This document shows, in pieces, positions 18,038 through 27,423 of a stretch of 64,000 bases of DNA (position 1 is the stretch's first letter; every line of letters begins with the position of its first letter). The notes under the pieces were generated by a model. That model made no database searches, had not been told where the DNA came from, and saw nothing but the letters and a program-made list of their open reading frames with translations. The DNA comes from Vibrio fluvialis (lineage in GTDB: Bacteria; Pseudomonadota; Gammaproteobacteria; Enterobacterales; Vibrionaceae). The stretch lies in NCBI RefSeq assembly GCF_900460245.1, contig NZ_UHIP01000002.1, positions 124,001 through 188,000 of the forward strand, in the 5' to 3' direction. The translations under genes and the position numbers were made by a program.

Positions 18038-19830
18038 AAACTCAACCACAGAAAGCCAAAAGCTCCGGGTCATTGCAACTGCTGATGAGCTATGTGTTTG
18101 CCGAAAAGGCCCTGTTTGTCAAAACGCTGCTGCTGGTGATTCTGGCCACTGGATTTGATGTACTCGGCCCGATGCTGAGCAAAGTGTTTATCGACGAATT
18201 TGTGATGCAGGATCACTACCCACTGTGGCCAGTGGCGGGCGTGATCGGTCTGTTTGTGTTCTCGGTATTGGCGGGAACTTACCTCAAATACAAACAGACG
18301 CTGCGTTTTCTCGATATCGCACTCAATGCCGTGCTGGATATTCGTAAGCGCCTGTTCAAACATGTGCTGACGCTGCCCGTCGCTTTCTTCGACTACGCGC
18401 GCACTGGTCAGCTGGTCAGCCGAATCACCAACGATACCGAATCGATTAAAGATATTTACGTACAGTTCTTGTCGAATATCCTCGCCAACTTGATTCTGCT
18501 GATCGGCATTCTGACCGCGATGGCGATTCTGGACATTCAACTGATGTTGGTGGCCCTGCTGCTCATCCCGGCGGTCGTCACACTGATTTATCTCTATCAA
18601 AAGTTCAGTGTCAAAGCCGTCACCGAAAGCCGTCAGTTGCGTTCGGACATCAACTCGACGATGAATGAATCGATTTCCGGCATGACGGTGATTCAGGCCA
18701 CCAATCAGCAGCACGCGAAATATGAGCAGTTTCAGGCCATCAACCGCGATTACTACGCCACGAGGCTGAAATCGGTCACGGTCGGATCTTTGCTGCTGCG
18801 TCCGGCCATCAACCTGCTGAGTATTCTTGTACTGGGCGGCGTAGTGTGGTTCTTTGGTCTTAAAGTAGTCGAGGGCGTGGCGGAAGTCGGCGTACTGTAT
18901 GCCTATTTGAATTATCTGGGCCGTTTCACCGAACCGCTGGTTGAGATTACTCAGCGATTCAGCCTTTACCAGCAAGCCATTGTGGCAGGCGATCGCGTGC
19001 ATGAACTGCTGCAAGAGCCTTCCGCCCATGAAGGTTCCGCTCGTTGGAGTGAAATCTCGCGCGGCGATCTTGCCATTGAACAACTGACGTTCAGCTATCA
19101 GAAAGATAAGCCGGTTCTGCACGATATTAATGTCCAAGTAAACGCGGGGCGTTTCTACGCCATTGTTGGTCATACCGGCAGCGGCAAATCGACGCTGCTG
19201 AATCTGTTGCTCAATTTTTATCAGCCACAATCCGGTAGCATTCGGATTGATGGCCACAAACTGAGTGATTACGACCAGCACACCTTGCGCCAGGGGATTG
19301 GTTTTATTCCTCAGGAGCCGTTTGTGTTGGCGACTACCGTGTTCGATAACATTGATATGGGGCGTAATCTGAGCCAGGAGGCAGTGGAACGCGCAGCCAA
19401 GCAGGCGCATCTGCACGAAGTGATCATCGCGATGAACGACGGTTATCAGACTGAACTTGGTGAAGGCGGTTTGCGCCTCTCGACGGGCCAGCGCCAGCAG
19501 TTGATCATTGCCCGCGCGTTAGCCGGTTCACCCAAAATTCTGTTGCTGGATGAAGCAACGGCCAACATCGACAGTGAAACAGAGCAGGTTGTGCAGCGAG
19601 CACTGAATGAATTGCAAGGCAAAGTCACCTTGATTGTGGTGGCACACCGCCTTTCCACCATTCATCACGCCGACAATATTCTGGTGCTGGATAAAGGCCA
19701 CTTGATTGAACAAGGCAACCACCAGCAATTGATGACGATCGAACATGGTCGTTACCGCGCCATGTACCTGTTGCAGCAGCAGGAGCAAATGGTGGCGCAG
19801 GCAGAACAGACCGTGTGCTTATCGTCGTAA
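18034..19830 (+). CDS. mdlB: ABC exporter subunit MdlB-like (partner half transporter)
   Basis: 598 residues: membrane domain (about 25-325) and ATPase domain (about 350-580). Walker A GHTGSGKST (K385), Walker B LLLDEATANIDSET with the catalytic Glu507, H-loop VVAHRLST. The signature is LSTGQRQQ rather than LSGGQ. With MdlA's Asp496, the heterodimer has one complete composite site and one degenerate one, a known asymmetric pattern. Translation is coupled to mdlA by the ATGA overlap. Confidence 0.9.
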   Translation: MKTQPQKAKSSGSLQLLMSYVFAEKALFVKTLLLVILATGFDVLGPMLSKVFIDEFVMQDHYPLWPVAGVIGLFVFSVLAGTYLKYKQTLRFLDIALNAVLDIRKRLFKHVLTLPVAFFDYARTGQLVSRITNDTESIKDIYVQFLSNILANLILLIGILTAMAILDIQLMLVALLLIPAVVTLIYLYQKFSVKAVTESRQLRSDINSTMNESISGMTVIQATNQQHAKYEQFQAINRDYYATRLKSVTVGSLLLRPAINLLSILVLGGVVWFFGLKVVEGVAEVGVLYAYLNYLGRFTEPLVEITQRFSLYQQAIVAGDRVHELLQEPSAHEGSARWSEISRGDLAIEQLTFSYQKDKPVLHDINVQVNAGRFYAIVGHTGSGKSTLLNLLLNFYQPQSGSIRIDGHKLSDYDQHTLRQGIGFIPQEPFVLATTVFDNIDMGRNLSQEAVERAAKQAHLHEVIIAMNDGYQTELGEGGLRLSTGQRQQLIIARALAGSPKILLLDEATANIDSETEQVVQRALNELQGKVTLIVVAHRLSTIHHADNILVLDKGHLIEQGNHQQLMTIEHGRYRAMYLLQQQEQMVAQAEQTVCLSS

Positions 19831-19860
19831 CGCCCTGTGCAGCAATAAAAGCAGGTCATA

Positions 19861-19896
19861 AAAAAGGCCACCGAGTCTACGCTCAGCGGCCTTTTT
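19861..19896. terminator. Terminator between mdlB and the DUF3297 gene
   Basis: AAAAAGGCC and GGCCTTTTT arms around a loop that also holds complementary bases (CTCAGC); it serves mdlB and possibly the convergent gene. Confidence 0.75.
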
Positions 19897-19958
19897 CTAT
19901 TTCAGACTCAGCCACCCTAAGCCCGAAGATGTTGGGTCGCCAACCGGCAACCTCATCA

Positions 19959-20207
19959 TTATTTGTAGTAAGCTTCTACTGTGCCTTTCAGCGTCATCAG
20001 CAGCGGTTGACCACGGCGGTCCAGTGCTTTAGGCGCGGCGACTTTTACCCAGCCTTCGCTGATGCAGTATTCTTCAACGTCGGTACGCTCTTTGCCGTTC
20101 AAGCGAATGCCGATTTGGTGTTCAAAGCATTCAGCAACAAAATGCGGGCTACGAGGGTTACCTGCCAGGTGATCCGGAAGTGCTGGTTTTGCAGTCGTGT
20201 CGTTCAT
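19959..20207 (-). CDS. DUF3297 family protein
   Basis: 82 residues, soluble, matching the DUF3297 pattern: LAGNPRSPHFVAECF, IGIRLNGKERTDVEEYCISE, then WVKVAAPKALDRRG and LKGTVEAYYK at the end. Function is unknown for the family. It is a single gene between a terminator and the divergent phosphodiesterase. Confidence 0.85.
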   Translation of the reverse strand: MNDTTAKPALPDHLAGNPRSPHFVAECFEHQIGIRLNGKERTDVEEYCISEGWVKVAAPKALDRRGQPLLMTLKGTVEAYYK

Positions 20208-20396
20208 ATTATTGACCCAGTGTCATTAAAAAGTGCGCCATTTTAGACAATGCGCCGCGCGGGCTCAAGAAAACAATCTGGGGTTGTTCATCTCGGCTTT
20301 GTTTCCCCGATGTAAATTATCCCTGATGATTATTGTGTGAAAGGCATTAACTGCGCATACTCAGTACTTTATTCCAATCGGATTCAGTGGGTAAGA

Positions 20397-21911
20397 ATGG
20401 CTCATAGCGTGTTGAAAAGAGTGGCCATGTTCCTCGCGGCGTTTGCTCTTACTTTGGGTATTCTCGAAGTGACTACCTATTACCTACAGCAGGATGAACA
20501 GATTCGGTTCGCCAAAGAAGTGCTGGACGAAGCTGAGCAAGCGACTGAGCAGATATCTGATGCCCTTCACGTTGCCAATACCATCTTCCAACCCAGTTGC
20601 GATCACGCCACCATGACGGTGATTCGCCAGCTCGTTCACGAAAACTCCGAAATCTACGACATCGGTTTGATGGAGGGAGAATCCGTTCTATGCTCCGCGA
20701 ACTGGGGCGTTTTTGACCCCGTGAATGTCGCCGATAAATTCCAGACAGCATTTAAAGGCTATCGTTTTTACACCCAAGTGGATCATCTTTTCCCCGTGGA
20801 TGACAAGTACGATTTGACCCGTCTGAACCAATTCGTGACACTGACCGTACCCGATCAATACCAGCACTTGATGCAACGCATGCCAAAATTCCGTTTCAGT
20901 GTGGAATCAGCCACGGATGAGCATGTTTTTACCCAATACACACCTGGCAACGATTACGGCAACCCGTTTCCGCCATTGAGCATCAAAACGAAAACCTGCA
21001 GCGACCGGTTCAACTACTGCGTTCATACGCACAACGCCAAAGCCGGACTGGCGAACTACTCGGCGCATGTCCTGTTGGCTTTGCTCGCAATCGCACTGCT
21101 GTTCAGCTTTCTGCTCGCCTACTCTTTCTGGACGTTTATCAGTCGACACAATTCCATCGAACATCGTTTTCGCGAGGCGTTATCGCAGAAGAAACTCTAT
21201 ATGGAATATCAACCCGTTGTCACGGTGAAAGACAAACGTATCGCCGGAGTCGAAAGTCTGGTGCGCTGGGAAGACAACCATTATGGCCGAGTGTCACCGG
21301 AACTCTTTATCGGGATTGCCGAAAAGCTCTCCCTTTATCCGCAACTGGCCTATTTCGTTGCCGAGCGCTCTATCAGCGAAATGGCGCCGATTCTTCAAGA
21401 AAATCCTGACTTTTCTCTTGGGATCAACATCGCCGCGTTCGAACTGCAGGATCCCCAGTTTTTGCCGTTCCTAAGTAAGCTCACGCTTGAGCTGAGTATT
21501 CAACCCTCACAAATCAAAATAGAGATCACCGAACGAATTGACCTTCCTCTCAACGAATTAGCCGATTTTTCCAGAAGAGCGAAATCGATGGGCTTTATGG
21601 TCGTGTTAGATGATTTCGGTACGGGCGTCGCTAATTTAGTCTGGCTGACCGAAATGGATTTTGATTTCATCAAAGTCGATCGTGTGTTCGTCAATGCGCT
21701 TAATTACGACATGAAACGCAATATTGTCAGGCCAGTGATGGATCTCATCACCGGACTCAACAAACAAGTAGTTTTTGAAGGGGTTGAGACGGAACATGAG
21801 TTTAAGATCATTGAAGAAAACTGCCCGTGGGGTTACATCCAGGGCTGGTATTTTTACAAGTCGATGCCCAAAAGCGAACTGGATGCGGTTCTCGCTCGAG
21901 ACAACGCATAG
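20397..21911 (+). CDS. Cyclic-di-GMP phosphodiesterase, CSS-motif periplasmic domain plus EAL
   Basis: 504 residues. ATG at 20397 (MAHSVLKRVAMFL) is preferred to a GTG 60 bases upstream. A transmembrane helix (about 10-28), a periplasmic CSS-type domain with paired cysteines (FQPSCDHATM, VLCSANWG, KTCSDRFNYCVHTH), a second helix (about 222-248), then a complete EAL domain: VESLVRWED (Glu kept, ESL instead of EAL), NIAAFELQ, ITERID, LDDFGTGVAN, VFEGVETE. In PdeB/PdeC-type proteins the cysteines sense periplasmic redox state through DsbA/DsbB. It should lower c-di-GMP and so favour motility over biofilm. Confidence 0.92.
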   Translation: MAHSVLKRVAMFLAAFALTLGILEVTTYYLQQDEQIRFAKEVLDEAEQATEQISDALHVANTIFQPSCDHATMTVIRQLVHENSEIYDIGLMEGESVLCSANWGVFDPVNVADKFQTAFKGYRFYTQVDHLFPVDDKYDLTRLNQFVTLTVPDQYQHLMQRMPKFRFSVESATDEHVFTQYTPGNDYGNPFPPLSIKTKTCSDRFNYCVHTHNAKAGLANYSAHVLLALLAIALLFSFLLAYSFWTFISRHNSIEHRFREALSQKKLYMEYQPVVTVKDKRIAGVESLVRWEDNHYGRVSPELFIGIAEKLSLYPQLAYFVAERSISEMAPILQENPDFSLGINIAAFELQDPQFLPFLSKLTLELSIQPSQIKIEITERIDLPLNELADFSRRAKSMGFMVVLDDFGTGVANLVWLTEMDFDFIKVDRVFVNALNYDMKRNIVRPVMDLITGLNKQVVFEGVETEHEFKIIEENCPWGYIQGWYFYKSMPKSELDAVLARDNA

Positions 21912-21923
21912 ACACGCGCGGTG

Positions 21924-22295
21924 TTACTCGGCGCGCTTAAACACAATGTAGTGGGAAAATAGAAAACCGAGCACAAGGCTGGTTGCGGAGAAAGCGACCA
22001 GCGTCATCAGCGGGTAGAAGTTTGCCATATCGCTAATTTTCCCCATTAGTAACGCTAAAGCGCCGAGAAAAGCGGTATAGAGCAGATATTTTCTCGATGT
22101 CACAGACGATTTAAACGTGAATCTCGCATTCACAAAGAATGAAAATGTCACCGCAATCAAGAAGGCCGAAAAGTTCGCCACACTCTGTGAAACGCCCAAC
22201 GAGTAGATCAGCGCAAATGAGAGCCAATGCACCACCGTGTTGACTAATCCAACACTGACATACTTAGTAAATCGTTTCTTAATAAGCTCTGACAA
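21924..22295 (-). CDS. GtrA family membrane protein
   Basis: 123 residues with four predicted helices and the GtrA signature near the start (KYVSVGLVNTVVHWLSFALI) and FFVNARFTFKS in the middle. GtrA-like proteins move or retain undecaprenyl-linked sugars across the inner membrane, usually with a GtrB glycosyltransferase, but none lies next to it. It is convergent with the phosphodiesterase gene, 12 bp away. Confidence 0.85.
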   Translation of the reverse strand: MSELIKKRFTKYVSVGLVNTVVHWLSFALIYSLGVSQSVANFSAFLIAVTFSFFVNARFTFKSSVTSRKYLLYTAFLGALALLMGKISDMANFYPLMTLVAFSATSLVLGFLFSHYIVFKRAE

Positions 22296-22576
22296 GGTTG
22301 TTCTGCTTCCCTGAATAAAGGCTACTTTCGTTTATAAAAGTCGTCGCGCAGTAAGTCAAACAATCACACTGCGAGATTTCCGCTGAATTAATACTGGCAG
22401 CCAACCAGGCACGCCTAAAAAGGGTTACAACTTTCGTTGTATATTTTTTTGTTTGTGACATCTATCCAGAATAATCCCTCACTTCTTCGTGGTGAATGCG
22501 TCAATATTCATCAAACCTCATGATATGCTCCCTGTCTCATAGGAAGTGTTTATAAATAACATAAGGCAATAGATTG

Positions 22577-22972
22577 ATGAAAATTTCCACGCTCGCTACA
22601 TTTGTTCTCGTCTCAACACTCATGGGCTGTGCAACAGCGCCTCGTACAGCGCAAGAGAAAACCGTCGAAGTTGACGGGAAAGTCCTCAAGTTTGCAGGCA
22701 GTTACCTAGAAGATAAAAACAAGCTGATCCTCACTGTTAATGGTGACCCTATCATGCAAGGACAGTTTCCGCCTTACACGCCAACCCAAAACTTCAGCTC
22801 TACCTACCAAGGATTAGCCCTGCGCAGCCACTGTTATTTCGGGTCTGTCTTAGGCGATCAAGGCGGTGCATTCGGCGTGGTTGCAGGCATCATTCAGTCG
22901 ACTAAAAACAGCAGTGCAGACAAATGCGAGCTCTTCGTTAACGATAAACTTGTCGACCAACTTTATTTCTAA
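22577..22972 (+). CDS. Small lipoprotein, unknown
   Basis: 131 residues. ATG at 22577 is preferred to the TTG just before it. Lipoprotein signal MKISTLATFVLVSTLMGC, with cleavage before Cys18, followed by ATAPRTA; residue +2 is Ala, so outer-membrane sorting is expected. The mature part has a beta-rich look (KVLKFAGSYLEDKNKLILTV) and three more cysteines. Not recognised. Its stop overlaps the end of a possible small gene on the other strand by 4 bp. Confidence 0.8.
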   Translation: MKISTLATFVLVSTLMGCATAPRTAQEKTVEVDGKVLKFAGSYLEDKNKLILTVNGDPIMQGQFPPYTPTQNFSSTYQGLALRSHCYFGSVLGDQGGAFGVVAGIIQSTKNSSADKCELFVNDKLVDQLYF

Positions 22973-23160
22973 TCACTATTCTGCTTCGGATAGATCAGCG
23001 CTAATGCAGTGAAACAACGTAGGGAAATAACATTCCCGACGCTGCCGCCGGAATAGACAATGGCCATCGAATATCGCTTCTCAATTCGATGGCCATCTTG
23101 TTTATTTCCCTTGATTAACGACTCACACCATTGTTTAATGCGCTGATTCGGTTGAATCAT
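22969..23160 (-). CDS. Possible small gene coupled to mtgA
   Basis: 63 codons that begin 8 bp after the mtgA stop, with AGGAAGG at good spacing. The product (MIQPNQRIKQWCESLIKGNK ... ALIYPKQNSD) is not recognised. A perfect 13-bp inverted repeat (ATGGCCATCGAAT at 23060-23072 with 23084-23096) lies inside it; this could instead be the 3' hairpin of the mtgA transcript. Coding is uncertain. Confidence 0.35.
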   Translation of the reverse strand: MIQPNQRIKQWCESLIKGNKQDGHRIEKRYSMAIVYSGGSVGNVISLRCFTALALIYPKQNSD

Positions 23161-23168
23161 CAGCCTTC

Positions 23169-23867
23169 CTACAAAGCCACGGCACCTAAATTCTGCATTT
23201 GTCTCAATACCCAGTTCACACGTTGCTGGACGTAGTGTGTCATCGGATAAGGCTGAATGCGGTACGGATTCGGAAGAACAACGGCCAATTGCGCAGCTTG
23301 GTAACGCGTTAAGCGGTTTGCCGATACGCCAAAGTAGTGCTCGCTCGCGGCCTGAATGCCATAAATGCCCGGACCAAATTCCACCACATTGAGATACATT
23401 TCCATGATGCGCTCTTTACCCCAAATCAGCTCAAGCAACAGCGAGATATAGAGCTCATAGGCTTTGCGGATATAGGTGTGACTTGGAAACAGAAACACAT
23501 TCTTCGCAGTTTGCTGAGTAATGGTGCTCGCACCGCGATCTGGCCCATTTTCGCCACGATTTCTTATTACCGATGCCAAAGCGTTCACGTCAACACCCCA
23601 ATGCTCGGGAAAGCGTTGGTCTTCGGAGGCCATAACAGCCAGTGGTAACGAGGGAGAGGCGGATGCCAAAGGAATCCATTGATGCTGAGACTGTTGAGGG
23701 TATCCTTGCGGCGGGAACAGCGTACGCGACACTTGCCATCCCCAGAATGGCGGATTGACGTATTTCAGCACCAAAACCAAAACAACCGGCAACCCCAGCG
23801 CTAAAACGATAGCCGTCATCAACAGACGTTTAATCCGATGTCGGACTCCTCGCATAAACACTCTCAC
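23169..23867 (-). CDS. mtgA: Monofunctional peptidoglycan glycosyltransferase
   Basis: 232 residues. One N-terminal membrane anchor (about 12-32, LLMTAIVLALGLPVVLVLVL) and a family GT51 domain: ASEDQRFPEHWGVD with the catalytic Glu, GASTITQQTAKNVFL, KRxxE-like region KERIMEMYLNVVEFG, and YQAAQLAVVLPNP. It polymerises lipid II into glycan strands in the periplasm and has no transpeptidase domain, as expected for MtgA. Confidence 0.94.
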   Translation of the reverse strand: MRVFMRGVRHRIKRLLMTAIVLALGLPVVLVLVLKYVNPPFWGWQVSRTLFPPQGYPQQSQHQWIPLASASPSLPLAVMASEDQRFPEHWGVDVNALASVIRNRGENGPDRGASTITQQTAKNVFLFPSHTYIRKAYELYISLLLELIWGKERIMEMYLNVVEFGPGIYGIQAASEHYFGVSANRLTRYQAAQLAVVLPNPYRIQPYPMTHYVQQRVNWVLRQMQNLGAVAL

Positions 23868-24060
23868 ACCTCTGCTTTTGGTTTCGTTGATGACTCAAAA
23901 GAGACAAGTAAACGAGATTTGGAACAGAAAGTTGTCCGTTGTATGTAAAAGTGATGACAAATTTATTAGTTCAATGAGAGAGCATCACCAAACAAGAAGC
24001 AGCCTAATACATGGATAGTTGAGAACCGCCGCAACTACGTATTGCTACCAGCGCGAACGT

Positions 24061-24447
24061 CTATTTAGACAATTCAGCCATCGCTTCTGCCAATTCGGCG
24101 TTGGCTTCATCGAGTTTCTGCATTTTCTTTTCAATCTTGTCCGATTTTCCAGAAGCACGCGCTTCTTCAAGTTCTTGACGTCGTTGCTGCACTTCTCGTT
24201 GTTTCTCTTGGACTTTCGCCTGCCGCTCTTTTAACAGACCGTCTTCGGTACAATGCTCACGGACCTGGCTTAATGCTTCCTTTAAGCCATCAAGCTTGCG
24301 CTGATTACCATGCGCTTTTGCTGCATCGATTTCTTGTTGAATGGCCTGCTCTTTCGCCGCGCAGCCTTTTAGTGGCGGTGTATTAGCTAAAGCAACCGAC
24401 ACTGGCAGCAAAGCGAGCAAAGCAACACTGATAGATTTTTGGGTCAT
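24061..24447 (-). CDS. DUF1090 family periplasmic protein (YqjC-like)
   Basis: 128 residues. Signal peptide MTQKSISVALLALLPVSVALA, then GCAAKEQAIQQEIDAAKAHGN and a long charged coiled coil to the end (KVQEKQREVQQRRQELEEAR). Two cysteines (GCAAKE and EHCTEDG) can pair. This is the DUF1090 layout of E. coli YqjC. The role is unknown. It starts after AGGAGGTG. Confidence 0.88.
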   Translation of the reverse strand: MTQKSISVALLALLPVSVALANTPPLKGCAAKEQAIQQEIDAAKAHGNQRKLDGLKEALSQVREHCTEDGLLKERQAKVQEKQREVQQRRQELEEARASGKSDKIEKKMQKLDEANAELAEAMAELSK

Positions 24448-24663
24448 ACAAACACCTCCTGATTATTGAGCGATGAAGTATGCCACGCAGTGCATTACCT
24501 AAGGTCTAGGCTATGTAAAATTTTGCTGTTTATTGGAGCAGTGAGAGTGTCCGACAGGGTTAAAAATTTGTCGAAGCGGAGGCGCTGGAGGACTGGTGAG
24601 AAGTGAGGTGCCTTCGTACAAAGACAGAAAAGGCACCCGGAGAAGTTTCGTTACCAAACGCGC

Positions 24664-25170
24664 TTACTTGGCGTGCGCTTTCACGTACTTCTTCACTTTC
24701 TTCATCGCCATTTGACGTTTCAATGGTGACAGATAATCGATAAATAGGTTGCCGGACAAATGGTCGATTTCATGCTGCATAACGATCGCAAGAAAGTCAT
24801 CGGTTTCAATCTTGATAGGATTGCCGTTCCGGTCTAATGCTGTCACGACAACCGAAGTAAAACGCTCCACTTCCGCATAGTAATCAGGTACCGACAGACA
24901 GCCTTCTTCGCCCATCGCTTTGTTACTGCCACTGACAACTTCCGGGTTCACTAACACCAATGGCTCGTCACGATTTTCGGAAAGATCGATCACCACCACG
25001 GCCTCCTTACGTCCCACTTGTGTGGAAGCAAGACCAATACCATTGTCGGTCGCGTATAACGTATCCAACATATCATCAATCAGAGACTGAATAGCGTTAA
25101 CGTCCTGAACCTTTTCTGCCTGAATATTCAAGCGAGGATCCGGAGCGGTGAGGATGTCTAAAACTGCCAT
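24664..25170 (-). CDS. def: Peptide deformylase
   Basis: 168 residues; removes the N-formyl group from new proteins with a bound Fe2+. The three motifs are present: GIGLASTQVG (Ser instead of the usual Ala), EGCLSVP with the metal Cys, and QHEIDHLSG with the two metal His and catalytic Glu. There is no fmt gene next to it, so it is likely a second deformylase, as known on Vibrio chromosome II. It stands alone. Confidence 0.95.
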   Translation of the reverse strand: MAVLDILTAPDPRLNIQAEKVQDVNAIQSLIDDMLDTLYATDNGIGLASTQVGRKEAVVVIDLSENRDEPLVLVNPEVVSGSNKAMGEEGCLSVPDYYAEVERFTSVVVTALDRNGNPIKIETDDFLAIVMQHEIDHLSGNLFIDYLSPLKRQMAMKKVKKYVKAHAK

Positions 25171-25296
25171 ATATACCTGTTCAAATGTCTTAATAATTTA
25201 ACTAGCGTGTTGGAGCGCGATTATCGCAAAGTCTCGTGGAGGTGGCAAAACTAAAGCATCATTAGGCTAAGCGACGACTGACAAAAGTGCTCACAT

Positions 25297-25806
25297 TCAT
25301 TTTGAACCCGTTAAATTTTGTCGACGCTGTGGCTCTGCTTGATGTAAATAGCGCGTAAAGGTATCTCGCGGGCGTTCAAGATTGTTCTCAGCCAATACTC
25401 TTGAGGCCATGCCTCGGTGATTGCTTCCGTGCGTCAACAGATGCAGCAGGATCTCTTCCACGCTGAGTTGCCCTGAATCACCGTCGACAAACGTAAAGTG
25501 AACCACTCGTTGCAGCTCTTGTGCAGGGGCCGATTCCACGTATTGGATCAACCACGAGTCGTTGCTGTCCATTGTCTGGCGCAACTCATTTAACGTCGGC
25601 GTTTCGACTGTGTTGTCGGCGCTGTACTGTTCTGGCTCACCAAGAATGCGGCTGATGAACAAACTGTCCACCACCGTCGTGTGATTTAAGATGCGAATGA
25701 AGAACGTGGCATCGCTTTCGGGAAGCTGGGAAAACTGCTTTTCCCCCAGCATCAATAACTCACTGTTTGCCCATTTTTTATATTGAAACGCTTTACCCAA
25801 CTGCAT
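25297..25806 (-). CDS. DinB-family protein
   Basis: 169 residues, a four-helix bundle of the DinB/YfiT superfamily (not DNA polymerase IV). Likely metal-binding His residues are in RILNHTTVVD and LTHGSNHRGMASRVLAE. Members include thiol-dependent transferases; the reaction here is unknown. It lies 126 bp upstream of def on the same strand, apparently as a separate unit. Confidence 0.85.
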   Translation of the reverse strand: MQLGKAFQYKKWANSELLMLGEKQFSQLPESDATFFIRILNHTTVVDSLFISRILGEPEQYSADNTVETPTLNELRQTMDSNDSWLIQYVESAPAQELQRVVHFTFVDGDSGQLSVEEILLHLLTHGSNHRGMASRVLAENNLERPRDTFTRYLHQAEPQRRQNLTGSK

Positions 25807-25899
25807 TGTCTTTCCTTAACGATGTCATTGTTAAATCGTGCCAGAGCGAATCTTAAAGCCATCGCATCTGGTCATGTTGTCAGTCAATATTCTGAAATT

Positions 25900-27285
25900 C
25901 TAATACGGAAAAAAGGTACTCACATCCGATACCAACAGTGATTGCAGCTCTTGCAATCCCTCTTCCAATCGAGCCTCGTTACTGATCGACATGAGAGACA
26001 ATCTGACGTGTGGCGACGTTTTGTTGTTGGTGCAAAAGTAGCTGCCGCTGGTCACGATCACGCCACGATTCTTTGCTTCCATCGCAAATCGGTCCGGTTG
26101 CCAATATTCAGGCAGTGGCAGCCAGATGTGATAGCCCGATGCGCTGCAGTCAATCGAAGTCAAAATTTCTCTCGCCCGCTTTTGTCTCTCGTTGGCGATT
26201 TCACGTTGTTGGTCAGCCAAACGGAACGCTTCTCCCGACTCGATTAAGAGCGTCGCCGCGATAAAGTTGATGGGCGACGCCAGCCAGATATGAGTTCGAA
26301 TGTTGGCATTGAGAGCCGCGACCTGGCTCTCGGGCGCTTTTAAATAGCCACAGCGCATGGCCGGGCTGATCGCCTTTGACAACGCCGAAATATGAAACGT
26401 GTAATCCGGCGCAAAGTTGGCGATAGGAGCAATCGGCTCATCATCGAGAAAACAGTAAATATCATCTTCCACCAGCCAAACTTTCTTATCGTTGATGACC
26501 TCGGCAATTTCCCTCTTGCGCGATTCCGGCATCGAAATGCCGGTCGGATTCTGGTGGCTGGGAATGGCAATCACCATCGCCGCTTTGTGCTCGTCAATCG
26601 CTGAAGCAAGAGCGTTAGGACAGAGACCATGCTGATCCATCTCTACCCCCACTATCTGGCGGCCAGAGGTGTTGATGATGGCTAAGATTCCAGGGTAAGT
26701 CAGGCGTTCCACCAATATGGTGTCACCCGGCTTGGTTAAGGTATCGACGAGTAAAGACAACGCATGCTGAGCCCCGTTAGTCAGCAACATGTTGTCGCGA
26801 TTCGCCCCTTCCAAGCCATATTTTTGTGCCCACTTCACGCCAGCATCGCGGTGCGCGTCGTGCCCGGAATGTTCCGTGTAGCCAATCACCGCCGTCGTCA
26901 GTAACTCCGCAGATTGGCGATAGGCATTTTTGAGTGCAGGTAAATTACGGTACAGGCAAGGTTGAAGGATAGAAAAGTTGTAACTTTGCTCTTCATCCGG
27001 GGCTTGGATGGCTTTATCAAGATCAGAGTGTGCCCGAACAAAGGTTCCACGGCCAACAAACGACTCAAGGCACCCTTTTTCATTCAATAACTTATAAGCC
27101 TTGGCGACGGTTACCGGCGTTGTACCCAGCTCTTCCGCGAGCAAGCGATGAGTGGGCAGCTTGGAACTGGGTGGAAATTCACCGCTTTCAATTTTCTGTT
27201 CTATGACTTCTGCAATGCGAATGAATTTGCTCGTGCTCACGCCCGTTTTCCCTCGGAGTAACCCATCGTTGCCGGATGATAACAT
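25900..27285 (-). CDS. MocR-type regulator (GntR HTH fused to aminotransferase domain)
   Basis: Up to 461 residues. GntR winged helix at about 20-90 (IESGEFPPSSKLPTHRLLAE and VTVAKAYKLLNEKG), linker, then a fold-type I aminotransferase domain with NGAQHALSLLVD, PSHQNPTG, VEDDIYCFLD and the PLP lysine in HISALSKAISPAMR. These proteins sense a PLP or amino-compound ligand rather than catalyse. A GTG at 27240 with GAGG upstream is a good alternative start. It is divergent from a dehydrogenase-TSUP operon, its likely target. Confidence 0.9.
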   Translation of the reverse strand: MLSSGNDGLLRGKTGVSTSKFIRIAEVIEQKIESGEFPPSSKLPTHRLLAEELGTTPVTVAKAYKLLNEKGCLESFVGRGTFVRAHSDLDKAIQAPDEEQSYNFSILQPCLYRNLPALKNAYRQSAELLTTAVIGYTEHSGHDAHRDAGVKWAQKYGLEGANRDNMLLTNGAQHALSLLVDTLTKPGDTILVERLTYPGILAIINTSGRQIVGVEMDQHGLCPNALASAIDEHKAAMVIAIPSHQNPTGISMPESRKREIAEVINDKKVWLVEDDIYCFLDDEPIAPIANFAPDYTFHISALSKAISPAMRCGYLKAPESQVAALNANIRTHIWLASPINFIAATLLIESGEAFRLADQQREIANERQKRAREILTSIDCSASGYHIWLPLPEYWQPDRFAMEAKNRGVIVTSGSYFCTNNKTSPHVRLSLMSISNEARLEEGLQELQSLLVSDVSTFFPY

Positions 27286-27330
27286 ATGTCTTTTTGGTTT
27301 TATTACTTTTTGAATACATCAAATTTATCA

Positions 27331-27344
27331 TTGACATATATCAA
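27331..27344. promoter_or_regulatory. Operator-like palindrome in the MocR/dehydrogenase divergent promoter
   Basis: TTGACATATATCAA, within ATTGA-CATATA-TCAAT, is a near-perfect dyad 80 bp upstream of the dehydrogenase and 46 bp upstream of the MocR gene. It resembles an FNR box with one mismatch, but could equally be the MocR operator. Confidence 0.4.
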
Positions 27345-27423
27345 TATGATCAATAGCCTAATTAAGGCAACCAAATGACATAGCTCAATTTGATTGCTTA
27401 CAACGTTCAGTGAGGAGAGAAAG

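Noticed and set aside
18070..19416. 448-codon open frame on the minus strand opposite mdlB
   Set aside because: Antisense shadow of a clear ABC transporter gene; no ribosome site and low-complexity, Gln/Arg-rich product.
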